From positions 1 through 5,224 of the forward strand of contig JAIFKN010000076.1 in assembly GCA_020049615.1 (NCBI GenBank): 5,224 bases of DNA, read 5' to 3'. The position numbers and the translations under genes were made by a program. This DNA is from a bacterium. GTDB lineage: Bacteria > Planctomycetota > UBA11346. Shown here in pieces: positions 4,869 to 5,224 of this stretch. Position 1 is the first letter of the stretch; every line of letters begins with the position of its first letter. Under the pieces are notes generated by a model. It made no database searches and had not been told where the DNA came from. It saw nothing but the letters and a program-made list of their open reading frames with translations.

Positions 4869-5224
4869 CCAGTCGGAATTCCTCATGCTGTTCATCCCCA
4901 TCCGGCATGACCTGCTGGCCTTCCTGCACAGCGTCAACCGGGATGACCAGGCGTGCGAAGACTGCTTCCAGGAGATCAGCCTCGTATTGTGGCGGGAATT
5001 CCACCGTTTCGATCGCCAAGGCAGCTTCGGCGCCTGGGCCAGGGGCATCGCCGTGAATGTCGTCCGGCAATCCTGGCGCCGCTCGGCGCGCGGCCCGGTC
5101 CTGTGCGAGCCGGCCACCCTGCAGGCCCTGGCGGAGGCCTGGCAGCGGACCGAGGGCGAGGCAGATGATCTGGACGAGCGCCTGGCGCGCTGCACCGAGG
5201 GCATCGACGAGTCGCAGCGGCAAC
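4855..5224 (+). CDS. ECF-type RNA polymerase sigma-70 family factor (3' end outside window)
   Basis: 123 codons are visible and the frame is still open at the right edge. The protein begins MDAPDQSEFLMLFIPIRHDLLAFLHSV, the first helices of region 2. The core-binding segment DDQACEDCFQEISLVLWREF (residues 30-49) matches the usual dAEDvfQEv..lW motif. FDRQGSFGAWARGIAVNVVRQSWRR (52-76) is the rest of region 2, which contacts the -10 element. A variable linker follows (about 77-105), and LDERLARCTEGIDESQRQ looks like the start of region 4, whose HTH lies outside the window. This is the short sigma-factor type common in Planctomycetota and Verrucomicrobiota, often followed there by a FecR-like gene with LamG-like proteins; that neighbour would be to the right and is not seen. 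It is preceded by a near-consensus RBS. It lies 76 bp after AraC, behind a hairpin, so it is probably transcribed separately. Confidence 0.85.
   Translation, partial: MDAPDQSEFLMLFIPIRHDLLAFLHSVNRDDQACEDCFQEISLVLWREFHRFDRQGSFGAWARGIAVNVVRQSWRRSARGPVLCEPATLQALAEAWQRTEGEADDLDERLARCTEGIDESQRQ

Noticed and set aside
1..5224. Mobile element, CRISPR array, tRNA or rRNA
   Set aside because: No transposase or integrase motif, no terminal inverted repeats with target duplications, no short regularly spaced repeats and no tRNA-like cloverleaf were seen on either strand. The only long repeat is the coding B-repeat.

Overview
The window looks like chromosomal DNA from a GC-rich bacterium. The PVC superphylum (Planctomycetota, Verrucomicrobiota, Lentisphaerota/Kiritimatiellota) is the best guess. 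The reasons are a secreted protein mixing an InlB-type B-repeat with a PVC-style LamG-like domain, an ECF sigma factor of the kind common in that group, and a sugar-type Gfo/Idh/MocA, cupin and AraC cluster. This placement rests on protein style, not on a marker gene. No RNA gene, CRISPR array, transposase, integrase or phage gene is visible.

Layout, left to right. (1) Positions 1-1447, minus strand: the first 482 codons of a large secreted, repeat-containing surface-type protein that runs off the left edge. It has a signal peptide, a cohesin-like beta-sandwich, a B-repeat, a LamG-like domain, and the start of a second, nearly identical B-repeat. (2) A 194-bp divergent intergenic region. (3) From 1642, plus strand: a secreted GH16 endo-beta-glucanase (laminarinase type) with an intact active site. 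Its last beta-strand appears to be missing after about residue 245, and the open frame then runs on, antisense, into the next gene. (4) 3845 down to 2476, minus strand: a two-gene unit encoding a small cupin and a Gfo/Idh/MocA oxidoreductase, joined by an ATGA stop/start overlap. (5) From 3924, plus strand: a divergent AraC-family regulator, separated from the cupin by only 78 bp. (6) A strong hairpin at the AraC stop codon, then an ECF sigma factor from 4855 that runs off the right edge.

How the parts may work together: the AraC protein most likely senses a carbohydrate-related signal through its N-terminal cupin-like domain and controls the divergent cupin-dehydrogenase pair, which would handle a sugar or sugar derivative. 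The GH16 enzyme would release oligosaccharides from beta-1,3-glucan-type polymers outside the cytoplasm. The left-hand protein could be involved in adhesion or glycan contact, and the sigma factor may direct an unseen regulon. These links are inferred from gene order. I see no strong evidence for a new defence or mobile system. The most unusual points are the disrupted GH16 C-terminus, the near-identical in-frame B-repeats, and a possible leader peptide overlapping the sigma-factor start.
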